From positions 48,438,001 through 48,502,000 of the forward strand of contig BSBM01000486.1 of NCBI GenBank assembly GCA_027924585.1: a stretch of DNA of 64,000 nucleotides, read 5' to 3'. Shown here in pieces: positions 19,077-32,086 of the stretch. The notes beneath the pieces were generated by a model. The model was not told the DNA's origin and did no database searches. It saw only the letters and a list, made by a program, of their open reading frames with translations. Positions within the stretch are counted from its first letter, which is position 1. Every line of letters begins with the position of its first letter. Both the position numbers and the translations under genes were made by a program. Source of the stretch: Larix kaempferi. Its lineage: Eukaryota; Streptophyta; Pinopsida; Pinales; Pinaceae.

Positions 19077-21767
19077 TTTTGAGGTGTATTTACTATCTTA
19101 AAGAATCACCAAAGTATTTAATTATCGACCAGGGTTGGTAATCTTAGAGTTGTGCCACAATATATGCTGAGGTAGAAGGGACCTAAGTTTTGGCTTGACA
19201 TACCTTAGAAATGTTTAATAAAGAAAATACCACAAGATCTTTCAAAATGAAAAACCGAGTCACACTTCAGAAAGACAACAAATGAATTAACTAAGCTTAG
19301 CTAAACCAATAGATCAGAATAGTATCAAGCTATACTACCCTACTCTATGATTTAAAAAAATGGAAAAAGAACAAATATTGGTCAATAAGCAAACTACTTC
19401 TTAAAATGGAAACTACTTGACTTAAAACAAAACCTACAAACTACTTAATAAACTCAACAACTACTTTTATGTACTCAGTTAATATTTCAGGACTACACTA
19501 AACTACCTAATTCCATTCTCCTTGGGGGTTCCGAGGAAGTGTATCAAATGTAATGGTAATAGGGGTGAATGTATCAAAGTGGCTTTCAAATGTGACAAGG
19601 AAACAAAATGGTACTAAATCTAGTTTAACTTCTACAAATAAATGTAAACTAAAGATTGTCCAACTACAATTAACTTTAAACATGATGACCTACCTTATAT
19701 CCGTAAGCAATTGACTTGGAACTAATGAAGTCTAGAAGAAAGTAGAAAACTTAATAAAGATACTTACTTGAAACTAAATTTAATTAAGAAGCAAGAAGAA
19801 AACTTAATAAATATATTTTACTTCTGAACCAAACCCTATTTATGAATATCTTCATTATTGGTACGAATGGCAAAACTAGTCCTATGCTTAACGAAGAAGT
19901 TGGAGAATGAAATTATTAAACCTAATCTAATATTAATCTTAATGATATATGATAAACTACACTAAAAACTGATAAGTTCTGTGACGGTAAAGCATTAATG
20001 AACCAGATATAAAAGAAACATAACTTGTAAAGCAACTAAAGCAAGGTTAAGAAAAGATAGAATGAAAACTAAGGATGATGACAAACTTAATTAAAACTCT
20101 AAGTGGTGTAAAAAAAGATCTTAATTATATCTAAGAAGGCTAATTAAAAGCAAGAAATATCACAGTTCAAATACCTAAGAAACTGGACTCTAAATAAGCG
20201 TAAAAACAATGCAGGAAGTATACAAGTCCGAATGCCGATCCGGATGACTATCTGCATGACAGTCCAGATGGAGGAAAAATGATTAAACTAAGGAAAGAAG
20301 CAATTAGGATGATCTTAATCGTCAGCTGACTTATGCATATGATCCTACAGTGCAGAGAAGCAATGAATAGAGTGTTCAAAGGCTAAGATGACAAGAAGTA
20401 ACCTATTCTAATCATTATCTAAGGAATGAATTATTTCTGTGGCATGAGGAAACAAAACTGAGATAAATAGAACTAACCTACAGCTACAGGAGAGAAACTA
20501 ACAGGACTAATTCTAACTACGACTGAACTTGGAATGTGAAGCTATCCAAACTCTAGGTATTTGTAATTTAACGGGACTAAGAGCAGATTAAGCAACTAAA
20601 AATTTAAGCAAACTAAGCAAACTAAACATGACTAAGCAAACTAAGCAAACTAATCGAACTAAGCGTGACCGGTCACTAATTATATTCTGGAAATATCATA
20701 AATATGAACAATAAATTAAACATACAGATCATAAAACAGAAGCATCATTTACATAAGCAGAAAACATCATATATTACAAGATAGAAATATCATATACAAA
20801 ATAAATACATAAATTGAACGAATACACAACTTATCTGCAGAAGACAAAGACAAACTATATACACAGACGGAAGACCATTGGTTGTTGAGGGGCCCTTCTC
20901 ATCAATCAGAGGCTGCGCCTTAATCAATCAATCACCACGCGCATTACTGAGCTTTCATAAAACTAGAACGGAGATATATTAATTTAAAAACAAAGTTACA
21001 GTGTTACTTGCAGCTAAAAAGACTAAAAAACTCCAAGGCTAAGAGACTAACTCGTCTCAGTCACAAAGACGTCTATATATACAGAGTTACAAATGGGGGA
21101 GCAAATCAACCCTTTAGTGGTCGACTACTCTAATAATAGGCAGTCTTAATGCCAAAAATACTCTTGCATAGCAGCTCACGACAGCTCATGGCCACGGAAC
21201 GGCCCCATAACCATTCGTGACAGTGCACAGAGCCTCTACCAAGTTCCACGGCGTTGGTTTCCTTCACGCGGTCATTGAGACGTTTGATCTTCCTTTGACG
21301 TGGTAGTGAGATGTGCTGTCAAGTTGAGAGTGCAAGAGAAGGAATCTTCCAGAACATCAACTCACGCACCGTAGGGGCCACGTCCTAAATAGAATCCATG
21401 TGACGGTTTTCTTTCTAACGGCCCGGGAATATCTCAACCCACGATCTCATGGGTTGAATGTAGGTCTGAACGGCAGGTTGAATGTTTACACTGTGAATAC
21501 GCGTCTGAATGGAGGTTCGATTGAGAGCCATAACCTGTGGAATGAAATAGATTTTCCAAGCAAGCCAAGAAATATTAAATAAACATCAATAAATCACAGA
21601 ATGACAATTTTACCCAAAATTCATGTGATATGTGAATATACGCATACCTAATCTATTTGACAATCTGAATGGCAAGCAGAATGACTTATTACATCAAAAA
21701 TGGTGAAAGTAATTCCAATCAGAGTGTGTTTGATGTTCAAAAATAGTGACAAAAATGGACACCAACA
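19077..21767 (-). repeat. E1 5' LTR
   Basis: Full-length partner of 9611-12295. The inner terminus reads TTTTGAGG where the outer copy has TGTTGAGG, a single change at the LTR end. A small expansion of the AACTAAGC motif near 20605-20660 distinguishes it from the other copy. Confidence 0.93.
21073..21082 (-). promoter_or_regulatory. TATA-like element in E1 5' LTR
   Basis: Minus strand GTATATATAG about 690 bp from the LTR start. The 3' LTR has the near-identical copy at about 11603. Confidence 0.45.
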
Positions 21768-21772
21768 TACTG
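21768..21772. other. Target-site duplication of E1, right copy
   Basis: TACTG, identical to 9606-9610. Confidence 0.85.
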
Positions 21773-22700
21773 CAAAATTATATTTACAAATAGTTTTCAA
21801 GTACCAACTTGTTGGAGACTTCAATCCCCGAATTTCTCAGCTAAAACTGAAAGATGCACCAACACCTTGTTTTGTCAACTACAATTGGAAGGATACTACA
21901 ACACCCTTAGCAGGCTGCAACCTGCCCTAGCACCACCCTTCCACCCTTATTTGTCTTTTTCATATTTTCGGATCTTCTTTATTTCTTCAATTTTGCTACT
22001 TCATTTTATTGGTCTATGTCTTTTCTCGATGCTCCTTCAGTCTGGACTTCAGAGACATCTTTCTTTGACTTCGAACTTTTGTTTAAATACTTCTTTGATC
22101 GTGTGTTTTGAACCATTGTGTCTTTTCATCATTGTGTCCCTTCATTAAAACCTTTTCACCAAATGCATCTCTTCATTCTGGAAATGTGCATTTTCATCAA
22201 AACTCATCCCTTTACTTCTCTGTTTAATTAACATACTATGTTTATTAATTCTTCTTTGTTTTAAGTAATCCTGTAAAATACTTCTATGTTTAATTGATCA
22301 TGTAGCTTATTTATCCTTCTCTGTTTAATTAATAATAATTTACTCTGCTACAGGAATAATATATTTATGTTTACACTCCGCTTTATTAATAATACTCTCC
22401 TTAAGAATAATATACTTATGTTTATATCTGCTTCATGATTTTTATTTCCGTTTTAATAATAAACATGTTGTTTCTCAGAATTCTTGTTTATATCTCTGTT
22501 TATAATTTATACAATCATACATTTTCTTATTAAACATAACTCTTCAAATATTAATGTTTGCATTCTTCATATTCGTTACTAAATACTCCCTTCAGCATAG
22601 ATAAAACATTTAACCTCCTCCATCTTGATATTTTCATTGCAGTTACAGGTTTCTTCATTTTACTATGCATGAAGGAATTTTCTGGAAATGCCCGAATTAT
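21773..22700. other. Resumed older LTR-like DNA right of E1
   Basis: AT-rich sequence that should continue the LTR starting at 9454. It contains loosely repeated TTTAATTAAT/TTTATGTTTA motifs at 22220-22450. No gene is recognisable; frames at 21867-22148 and 22558-22869 are not supported by any motif. Confidence 0.4.
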
Positions 22701-22710
22701 CTTGTCTTCC

Positions 22711-24060
22711 ATATTTTTTTTCAATTTGGTTGGTTTATATCTCACACGTGTGATCACCAAATGGAGAAATAAGACCAAGAATGGATGGAAAGATCGCCAG
22801 AGAACATATTCATGCCATTGGATGATTTTACTGGAGCAAAGACAACCTTTAGCGTGCATTCCCAAATGACCTTTCATATTTCATGTGTTTAACACTTACA
22901 CCGATTTTATTTATTTTTAACAGACAAACATATTTTTTCTCAATTTGGCAAGTTTATATATCACACATGTGACCATCAGAGAGGAAAATAAAACCATGAA
23001 TAGATAATAAAAAAATCAACAAGGAACAGATCCATGTCATTTGTTGAATTTATTCACACACACACACACATCATCTGGTGGGCATTTGAAAATGGCCTCT
23101 TAAACTATTGATTTAACACTTAGACAAAATTATCAAACCCTAAGTCAACATGAGGTGATTTTTATTTTCACCAACTTGGAAATAGGAAACATCCAAATCA
23201 TATGGGACAACATGTTGATTCCATCCAAGCCAATTTCAACATCTGAAACCTCATTCTCTCTCCTTAGCGGGCATTTCACTGGATCAGTGCAAATCAAGCC
23301 AGAGGGCACTTTTGGAAGACTGATAACTTCATATTCATAGACTTTTTGGACAAACTAATGATATGGTTTGATGCACCAATCAACAATATAGATACCCATA
23401 CCCTCAGAACAATTTAAACCATCAACTACAAAAAATGGCGGGCATATTACAGAGGTCACTTAGGAAGTTTTACCAACAGTTTTATACTTAGACAATTTGT
23501 GCAATCTCCAAGGTGGATTTTTTATTTCACCAAAACCTTGAACCAATGATACCAAATGATGTAATACATCTCACTGAGCACAAACAAACTGATTTCTCCT
23601 TCAAACTCATCTTCTTTTGACCTAGGCGGGCATTTTATTGGATTGGATCAAAACTACCTGAAACCCTGTTTTGGCATACCTATAACTTCCTCCTCAGACA
23701 CTCTCAAGACAAACTGATACCATGGTCAGGTAGATTGATCAACAAGATACAACATGACAATATGGGCTAGGAATATTCCTTAACCTATGAATTAGGCGTG
23801 CATTTTCTTGAGGCCACTTAAGCAGTTTTACTAGCACTGGTGCAAAACAGCATGAAACACTGTTTTGGAAGACCTATAACTTTGTCATAAAACACCCTTT
23901 TTGAGAACGGATACCATGGTAAGATATCCTCTTCAACAAGCTATATCCTAATAATTTCATATACTTTTAATCATTCTCTTATGAGGTATGGAAGTCATTT
24001 TCCTAAGGCAACTTGGACCAATTTTCCAACACTTAGTCAATTTCCAGAATTTCTCCAACA
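22711..24060. repeat. Degenerate tandem array, unit about 180 bp in a dimer of about 360 bp
   Basis: The landmark GCGGGCATT or a close variant occurs at about 23078, 23267, 23438, 23636 and 23796 (spacings about 160-200 bp). Alternate units share more with each other: 23267 with 23636 (CACTGGAT/TATTGGAT, then AACTTC and GACAAACT) and 23438 with 23796 (GAGGTCACTTAGGAAGTTTT against GAGGCCACTTAAGCAGTTTT). A separate duplication of about 210 bp (TCTCAATTTGGCAAGTTTATAT type) lies at 22711 and 22921. A short CA run sits at 23056-23070. No coding content is supported. Confidence 0.6.
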
Positions 24061-24310
24061 AGTCATATTTTTACAAAATTGATGCCAGATTGAAACAATG
24101 ACTTCTTGATACCACCAGAACACCATCATTTGTCTGTACATCCTCATCACACATTCCACATCATCATACATGCCATGTCATCACTTCCTTCGTTATTCCT
24201 TTGTCTTTCATTAAGTTTGCCCTGCCATCATGTCCTTGGTTATTTCTTTGTCATTACTGAACTCCTTTGACATCAATTAAAATCAAATTCAAAATTACTA
24301 TGAGAATATT

Positions 24311-24610
24311 ATGGTATTAATCCATTATCATTGATTTTATTTCAGGTCTTGTAGCTTATTCAAGTCTGGTTTGAAGCTCATAGAAAGTGTCATGAAGCCT
24401 ATGGATCGAATTCTTTAGTTTTCCAGTGATTTCCTATGCTAGTCTATTGTATTGGAGAGTATGATGCAATTAATCCATTGTAAATGATTTTATTTCAGTT
24501 ATTGTAGCTGATCCAAGGCTGGTTTGAAGTTCCAAAAATTATCATGAAGTCTGTGGTTCGAATCTCTAAGCTCCCTGTTGATTTCCAGTGCCAGATTGTT
24601 GAAAGGAGAG
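24311..24610. repeat. Tandem duplication of about 150 bp
   Basis: Two diverged copies begin at about 24311 and 24462. Shared blocks include TTAATCCATT, GATTTTATTTCAG, GGCTGGTTTGAAG (against GTCTGGTTTGAAG) and CATGAAG. Confidence 0.7.
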
Positions 24611-27600
24611 GAGAGGATTTTTTGTAATATTTTGAGAATCCTCTTGGATAATATATTATGTAATTAAATTCATTATGAACCTATTATATCATTCATCAAT
24701 TTTAATATTACAGAAGACAGAAATATTCTGAGTTTTCTACACCCATTCTAGATTTGCATAGAATTTGACTAGTTTTCAGACTATCTTTAATAAATGGATG
24801 AGTATAGATCCAAATGAGTTTATTTATGTTCCTGATGTTATTTAATATTATATATGACTCAATACATGTATTATATAAATAATTAGTGAGCCTTCATTTC
24901 ATGTTTGGGAGTTCCTAAAATTAATTAGTTGGGCAATCCTGGAAGGCCATTTTGCTTGTATCTTTGTGAACATTTCTCAGAAATTCCTCGAACTTGTTGG
25001 AGAGACATATGACTTTGTATTGACTGATATTACATGTTTATTATCCTCCCTGATTTAGAAACCTTCATCCATAGCTTCCAATCCTTGTACAGTTGATGTA
25101 CTAGTTTGCATATGTTGGGGTTCCCAGGAGCATTGTAGTAGACTTCAGCCTAGATGATTTTGAACCATAAATTATCCCAGTGCTTTATTCAAAGGTATTA
25201 TCATCTAGCATGATCCTAATACCTTCCATATTTGTTTGATTTTTCCTCCCTATAGTCAGACAAGCCACCAGAGTTCATTGCTTTTCCTTAAGTCTCGTAT
25301 GGCCCCAGTACCTTGTGCATAGGAGTTTGAAGTTGGAATTAATTATGATTTGTATGCTTCTGCACACTCCCCATTACATTTTTTAGATCCAAAAGTTTCC
25401 ATCATTCAAGCTTTGGGTGGGTGAATCACTAACCAGTTCTAGTTCCTTCTTCACTAGTTTTGAGAACTACTTACTGCTTGCAAAATTTGTGATCTAAAGT
25501 TTGAATTTTGAGATAATATCATCTTATATCATATTAGGGATATTACAAACATATGTATCTTACATAGCATGTGCTTTAGGAAAGGATATGTTTGTGTATG
25601 TTTGCATTACATTTTGAAAGGTTGAATGTTTTAATCTATTAGATTTGGGCATGTTGGCCTAGCCTTAGATACCATTATGCATTACCTTGACTCAAACTTC
25701 CCCCCTGGGTTATGTGGTGTCTTTGGCCTTGGTTTTGGGCCCGGGAACACCACATCACATAACCTCATATTTAACTCTTGCTTTAGAGGAGTTTCACGGC
25801 CACACCTATATGAAAATTGGATTTTGAACACTCCATGGTTAGACTCTTATGTTCAATTAACTGGATTTGCAGAGTTTACTCTCCAACCTTATCCGAGGCC
25901 CTAACCTAGATTAGCTTGAACCCTATAGATCAAAATTCTAGTAAATTTTAGATTATGTGTTTTTTTTATGGGCTATTATGGGCTAGGGATGTGGAAGTGT
26001 GAAAATATGATGTTCTCAAATGAAATAAATACCAAAGATACCACTTGCAAATGGAGAATTCCACTTAAGACTTTGAAATAGATACTTGACCAAGCATAAC
26101 CTTTCAAAACCTAATCAAGATGAAACCTTTTAAGTAAATTATTGTAACCAAAGTAAGCAATTATTTATGATATTCATGAGATAATGCTAATGAAAGCAAT
26201 GTAATATTTTCCTTTATATGAAAACACTCCCAAGAACATCAAAATTCCTAAGAGATTCCTAAATGAACTAGAATAAACTATGATTTCATGCAGTATTCGA
26301 TTTTTCCTTTTCATTTAGGGCATAATGAAAAAACCACTAAATGATGATTTTCTAAGCTTAAAAATCAGAATTTGGAAAATCTAACAAAGACCCGGATCCC
26401 CAGATAAACCTAAAAATCATTTTTTTTTAATTTTTACCCTTTTTTTGGCTAACCAAGACATATACGTGACCTAACTAAAGGCAATCTACGTATATATACA
26501 TATTTGTTGAAGGTAAGGCATGTATGTAATCCATACTTGTGAAGTTTTCATTTTCAAGTAGTATACACAACCTAGCTATGGAATAAGAGGGTATACACAC
26601 CTGATAAACATGAAAGACACATATGTAAACAACGTTGCAATAGAAAGGGTGTGTATTCAGGATAGGAAGATAATTGATTTTTTAAATATAATATTCAGAA
26701 TATAAGGCAAACTACCGCAACGATCCAAACAATCGAAAGGATTGAAAATACTATTTAAAACCACCAAGCAAACCCAACAAGAACTAAAACCATAAAAACA
26801 TCAAAAAAATTATTTTCCTTTTAGTTTTATAAACAAATACTAAATTCTTAGACTACTAAGAAGTTGACAAAAACCAAAAGAGTAAAAAAGAACCCCCAAC
26901 CCAACAAGAAAACTCAAAATCTATCAAAAATGAAGGAAATTCCTCCTACGAGACATATATGCTCTTGTATACACAGTATGGTGTGTATATACGTTCCCTA
27001 ATACACTATAGGTCGCTTATCTACACTTTTGTCACTAAGAAATATAAAGTATATATTTCCTGATTTTTAGAAAATCTCATAAAAGACTGCATTCAAGGGT
27101 TTGGGATAAAATTTAGGTTTTTGTAAACAAATTATAGTAGTACAATAGACAAAGACAAATCGAAAAAAAAAAAAGGCAAGCACCCTAAACTAACCCAAAA
27201 CGAGACAATCCCTAGTGGAGTCATGAATTCTGTTAGTGAAAAATGTTCTCCCATGGCTAGGTTACAACCACAATAGACCAATGGATCAAAAAGATAATAT
27301 CAATTCCTCAAGAAACAATAACGTATTTATAACCGAATAACAAATTAATAAGAAGGAAGAAGAAAACAAACCTGGATCCAAACGTTTGATGTAGATATTT
27401 CACTCGAAGCTTTTCTAACCTTTCGCTCTAGCAATTTCTCTAATTAACTACATGCAAAGAGAGACAGGACTGCAAGATAGGTAGTTACAATAGCTACTAT
27501 CCAAATGAATTTACTTAAACTAAATCCATAAATGCATAGATAATCAGGTTTTCACATATCATAATCATGAACTAACACATAAAATTGGACAAAAAAGCTA

Positions 27601-29640
27601 GTTCTTTATTAATTTGACAGCAAGAACAAGGAAATATACAACCTGTAATTGTTGTGGCATTATTTTGGAACCAACATCCAAGTTCCTCCACCCGGGCCAC
27701 TAAATAGCAACTCAATCTACGACTTCTTTTCTCAAGATAGGTTCAAGAAAGGGAACTAACTTCTTTCTAACAAGATATAGGGAGCAAAGGCCATTGGAAA
27801 TAAGGGTTCAAATATGAAGGGGACAACTTGGAGACACGGGAACAAGAGGCTTGTGGACTCTAGTAGCAAAAGGCCACATAATGATGCTTTCATTCGTTCC
27901 TCACCTCTCCTTTACCTCTTGGCCTCTTTTACACTCCAAATAGGTGGTTAGAGTAGTTAGGCTAGTTATTCATGGACAATAGGAGTTGGAAATAGTAGAA
28001 ATCGCCCAAATTTGAACTAATTATATATATTTTTGTGCAAAATAAATGCATACGTGATCTAGAAACTTATAGGGAGTATATGTATGCAATCAAATCACTG
28101 GTAGGGTGCATATTACTTGCAAAATGGGTTTTTTTAAAGAATGGAAAAGGAAGGACAAAAGGTAAATGTAGTCCACAAGTAAGGAAATCAATTATGCAAG
28201 TAAGGGATCATGACTCAGGCCAATACATGCATATGTGCAATGAGGTGGAAAAAGATGCTATAACGGTATTTACAACTGGATATCATTCCAATGATTCAAA
28301 AACTCAATCACAATGTTATTATATGTGAATTACATGGTACATGGGCTATAATTTTTGTTATACGAACCTATCAAGCAATCAATTTGAATGGGTAAGGAAT
28401 TGTTTGGGTGATGTGGATCATTGTGATTGTTGTGATTCAACATCCCATTGAATTAAGATACATGAGAATGCTAGAAATCCATGCATCCTCTGACATAATT
28501 CATTCATATAGACCAAGAATTAAAGTGCTCAACTTATTTAGTACACTAGTGAATCTATTAAACCATAGGGAATTTCCAAAGTGCACAAACAATAATCTAC
28601 ACAATATACACAACAATTAACCATAATGGACAACATAGATTTTACCCTAGAAATACAAACAAGAAAACTAGAATTTGAATGACTTTCTTAGTCTTTATTC
28701 TCGACAATGCAAAATTACAATGTAGTGTGATGGCTCTTTCGGTCATTTAGAAATTAACAAAGATTCTTCTTTATCATCCTCTCCTACTCCGCCAAAAACC
28801 CCTTTTAAATTGAGGTGCCAAAGGATATAGGCAATGTTGGGCGTGGTTGTGTCGTTGGAATCCCAAGTTCCATTGTGAGTTCATTTCCCATTCTCCAATG
28901 CTCTTCTCTCCCATTTCATCCTTTGATGGAAACATTCCACTTCAAAGTTCCTTTGTGTCTTTCCTTCTTGTGTTTTGGTGATTACATTGTCACTGTCCAA
29001 GTTCTCAATTTTGTTGATTGGTTGTAATAACCAAGTCTCATTAACCATTTGTTATTTGTTCTGGTTCCATTTCAAAATATGATTATATAAAGTTTGATAT
29101 AGTAGCTTGCATTTTCATATTTGCTCTAGTGTTGAAGCACATTAAGAATGCATTTCTAATTCTTTATGGTAATAGAATTGTGCTTGTTTCCATGAAAAAA
29201 GTTCATAAAGTGATTATGGTAGAAATGAATATATGATTTGAAAATATGGACGTATTAGGGTTATTTTGAGTAGGTTCTCCTAATGTATAAAGACTTATTA
29301 TGTAACTCATCTTTATTATCTCTTTGGAATTTGTGTTCCAGTTTCCCATTTGGTGTATAATGTATGTAATCTAGTTTATTACGTTATTTTAAGCATTTGG
29401 CACATAACAAAATGAGCATGGCATATTCCAATAAGGATAAAATTATAGTGCAAGAAAAAATCATGGATGCATTTCATAGATTTATCATTTCAGTCAATAT
29501 AAAAAAGAGAATATAGCAATGAAATAGATACATGGTTTGATCTAGAAGTTGCTTACGAAGAATATGTAGAGATCTTTATCTATGTGAAGATAACTATTTT
29601 TTATTTATTTTTGTTGAATCCACTTATCTCTATGATAAAT
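24611..29640. other. Five kilobases of AT-rich DNA without recognisable genes
   Basis: Both strands were read. There are only short frames with no motif (25677-25904, 28035-28328, 28408-28620, 28815-29027). A TTACA at 25543-25547 could be the minus-strand start (TGTAATATCCC) of another LTR, without a matching end. A poor inverted repeat (GTTATG...ACACCACATCACATAAC) lies at 25709-25763. Confidence 0.4.
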
Positions 29641-29979
29641 CACCATGTGAAGAGGATTTAGAAGTGGAACGGATAATCTCTCAAATTGTCTTGAGGAACC
29701 TCTCTCTCTTTCTCTCTCTCTCAATGAATTTCCTAAGGAGATGAATGTCCTATTCAAAAAGGAAGTTGAAATCATTGAAGACATTCATGAACAAGTGGTG
29801 AAAGAGATCTTTTATCTTGAATTATTCTTTTGAGATCCATAGTTCTCACCAAATCTAGAGGAATTGTTCGTTGACACATCCATAATTTGATTTACATTGG
29901 AGGAAACTTGAATATGGGAACAATTTAATTTACGTCGGAGGAAACTTACATGTGGATATGAAAACTAATTTTTCGAGGT

Positions 29980-31260
29980 CACTTAGTGTTAATGATAATA
30001 ATGAGAAACGTGTGAATCTTTCAAAGTTTGAATTGGATGAGGTAACTTACAAACTTCTTAAGAAATTATTAGGATTTGTTATTGCACCAAGGGAAATTTC
30101 TATATAATACATTATATGCAAAAATGAAGAAGCTATCAAAGGTTTATCCCTTCGGTCCATAGAAGAGATTATGCAATATTTTGTTATTATAATAACTTGA
30201 TGCATGAAACCTCCTAAAAATGAATATTACTAAACAAGAGTATCGGTACCTTAGAGCACTAAATGATAATAAATATATTGTTATCTTAAATAGTGATGTT
30301 ATAGTGATGAGAACAGAGTTATGTTATCTTAAACATGTTTGATTATATTGAAGATCATCTAACAAGTAGTGAAATTTATAGAAATCTAGATAAGAATCCA
30401 ACAAGTAAAATTAATAATGATGTTGATAGAGTAAGAAAGGAGTAAGTAAAGACTCGTATATTAAAAATATTCTTATCCTGAATTGCCAAATGGTTCCTAG
30501 AATCTATGGCTTACCAAATATTCGCATTGAGAGTGTAATAAAGACCAAATGCTCCATAATTGGCTCGCTTACATATAATGTGATTAGATTTCTTGCAAAA
30601 AATCTCAAGTATTTGGTGGAAAGACTCGTTCTTTGATAAAATAGTATACTTTCTTTATGAATTAAAAAAAAACAATGAGGGTTGATGCTAACACCAGATT
30701 TGTGATTTTTGATGTTGTGAAGCTTTTACGATAATCACCATTGATGTATTGGTAAATATGATTACCAAAACCATGGATGAGGGACCTACTAAACTATTTG
30801 AGTTATGATTGAGGTAAACAACATTCCAATTGTTATGGGATCTCCCACTTTTACCCAACTTGTTTATGAAGCAAATCGAAGAAAGAGCACTAAATAAGTT
30901 TTTTGTGGCACCAAAAATTTGGAGATACTTGAGGAAGATACTAATGTCAACTATCACCATGGGGCCAAGAACATGGAAACATTTTTGAATCATTTGAATA
31001 ATCAATTTAAAAACATAAATTTCACTATAGATATGGAAAAGAATGAATCTTGCCTTTATGGACCTACTCATCACTAATAAACATGATGGTTCATTGACCC
31101 ACCAAGTATTCATCAAGATAAACTACACGATTTGGGTATTCATCAAGATAAACTACACGATTAATATTTACATGAAGGATCACACCTTTTTCATGATAAA
31201 AAGTGGGGGCCATCAACATAGTGGCAACTCAATCCCTGAATATTTCAAATGTTGAAAATT
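29980..31260 (+). pseudogene. PLE reverse transcriptase remnant
   Basis: RT part of the fossil, scattered over all three plus frames with at least ten stops and frameshifts. The longest continuous piece is 31043-31255 (70 codons), which includes a 30-bp in-frame duplication (VFIKINYTI twice, 31106-31163). RT would copy element RNA at the target; the changed catalytic box and many stops rule out function. Alternatives such as a LINE are less likely because the downstream segment resembles a GIY-YIG domain. Confidence 0.75.
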
Positions 31261-31434
31261 CAAAGAATGAAAATGATCACCTTCCCAATTAAGTCTTCAC
31301 AGAAAATGGTTTCCCAATTAAGTATTCACAGAAAATGGTTTCATAGATGAACATATTAATAAATCCTTTCATAAAGCATATAAGCAACCATATGAGCAAC
31401 AATAAAATGTAGAGAATGATACCCATGATGTCTC

Positions 31435-31870
31435 AAAGGTATGTTTTCCTTATATTCAAGGCATGGTGGATAATTTATTGCCAACATACTAAAGAGGAAG
31501 CATATTAAGGTGACCTTCAAGCCTCATAACATCATCAAGACAATATTGAATTCAATTAATAATTCCATTGACCCACATAAACATAAAGGGGTATCCAAGG
31601 TTCCCTTCTCATGTGGTAGACCTTATAATATTGGTGAAATCATCTCCTCAAAGAGATGATTAAAGAGCATTCGCATTTTGTATATTTTCATTTATTTGCT
31701 AACATTAGATAAGCACTCATAGAAGACAAAACTTCAAATATGTGTGGAATATATTGAGCTTATAGCTAAAATTGATTATTACTCCAAAGTCACATTGCGA
31801 GAGGCTCTTGAAATTGAGAAACATCCCTCCAACCCCAACATAGATGACAAGCTAAAACCATCAATAAATG
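31435..31870 (+). pseudogene. PLE GIY-YIG endonuclease remnant
   Basis: Continues the RT fossil. Blocks seen are KVCFPYIQGMVDNLLPT, VTFKPHNIIKTILNSINNSID, HKHKGVSKVPFSCGRPYNIGE and KIDYYSKVTLREALEIEKHP, the last in a long clean frame. The endonuclease nicks target DNA for priming. The Tyr-Ile-Gly strand carries an inserted Asn, the linker to the next block is lost, and stops separate the pieces. Confidence 0.7.
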
Positions 31871-32086
31871 GTTCTTGATTATTCACCAACAAGGAAACAA
31901 TCAATCATGACTTGAACTAATCAATATAAATACTAAAAAAATAAATAGAGTAATAAATTATTAAATTAATAATTCAATCATTAAATTAATAATTTAGTAA
32001 ATTAATACATTTAATATGTTTAGTAAATAAATTGCTTTAATTATGTCAATTGGGTCTAATTTGAGTGGTTGTGGTATGGAATTTTA
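31871..32086. other. AT-rich junction after the PLE
   Basis: Dense TTAAATTAATAATT-type repeats (31955-32030). No gene seen. This may be the PLE 3' end. Confidence 0.4.

Larger units (their letters stand above)
9611..21767 (-). mobile_element. E1: complete non-autonomous Ty3/gypsy (Tat/Athila-type) retrotransposon
   Basis: A 12,157-bp element bounded by direct LTRs of about 2.7 kb and by the exact 5-bp duplication TACTG. On the minus strand the order is 5' LTR (19077-21767), PBS, gag, protease joined to an integrase tail, an internal PPT-like tract, an env-position ORF, the PPT and the 3' LTR (9611-12295). RT, RNase H and the integrase core are absent. The PBS and gag/protease style place it with Tat/Athila elements. 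Several stops and frameshifts show it no longer encodes its proteins. Confidence 0.92.
29640..31870 (+). mobile_element. Penelope-like retroelement (PLE) fossil, RT and GIY-YIG endonuclease remains
   Basis: No long ORF survives, but joined three-frame reading gives a consistent order of PLE-like segments: FELDEVTYKLLKKLLGFVIA and EAIKGLSLRSIEEIMQ (about 30020-30180); ALNDNKYIVIL (30260); VPRIYGLPNI then GSLTYNVIRFLAKNLKYLVE (30485-30625); an RT palm region where the expected two-aspartate box reads LEED before TNVNYHHGAKNMETFL (30925-30990); FMDLLITNKHDGSLTHQVF (31055-31111); KVCFPYIQGMVD (31438); a linker FKPHNIIKTILNSI (31517); GVSKVPFSCGRPYNIGE (31590-31640), resembling the GIY-YIG core with the Tyr-Ile-Gly interrupted by Asn; and KIDYYSKVTLREALEIEKHP (31768-31827). 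PLEs prime at a nick with this fused RT and endonuclease. The conifer PLEs called Dryads fit best. Confidence 0.8.

Noticed and set aside
25530-25547. TGTAATATCCC on the minus strand, as the start of another LTR
   Set aside because: No PPT next to it and no matching CA end or TSD could be found, so it was left as a remark only.
25709-25763. Inverted repeat resembling a MITE end or terminator
   Set aside because: The arms pair only with a five-base gap, and no target duplication or second end was found.
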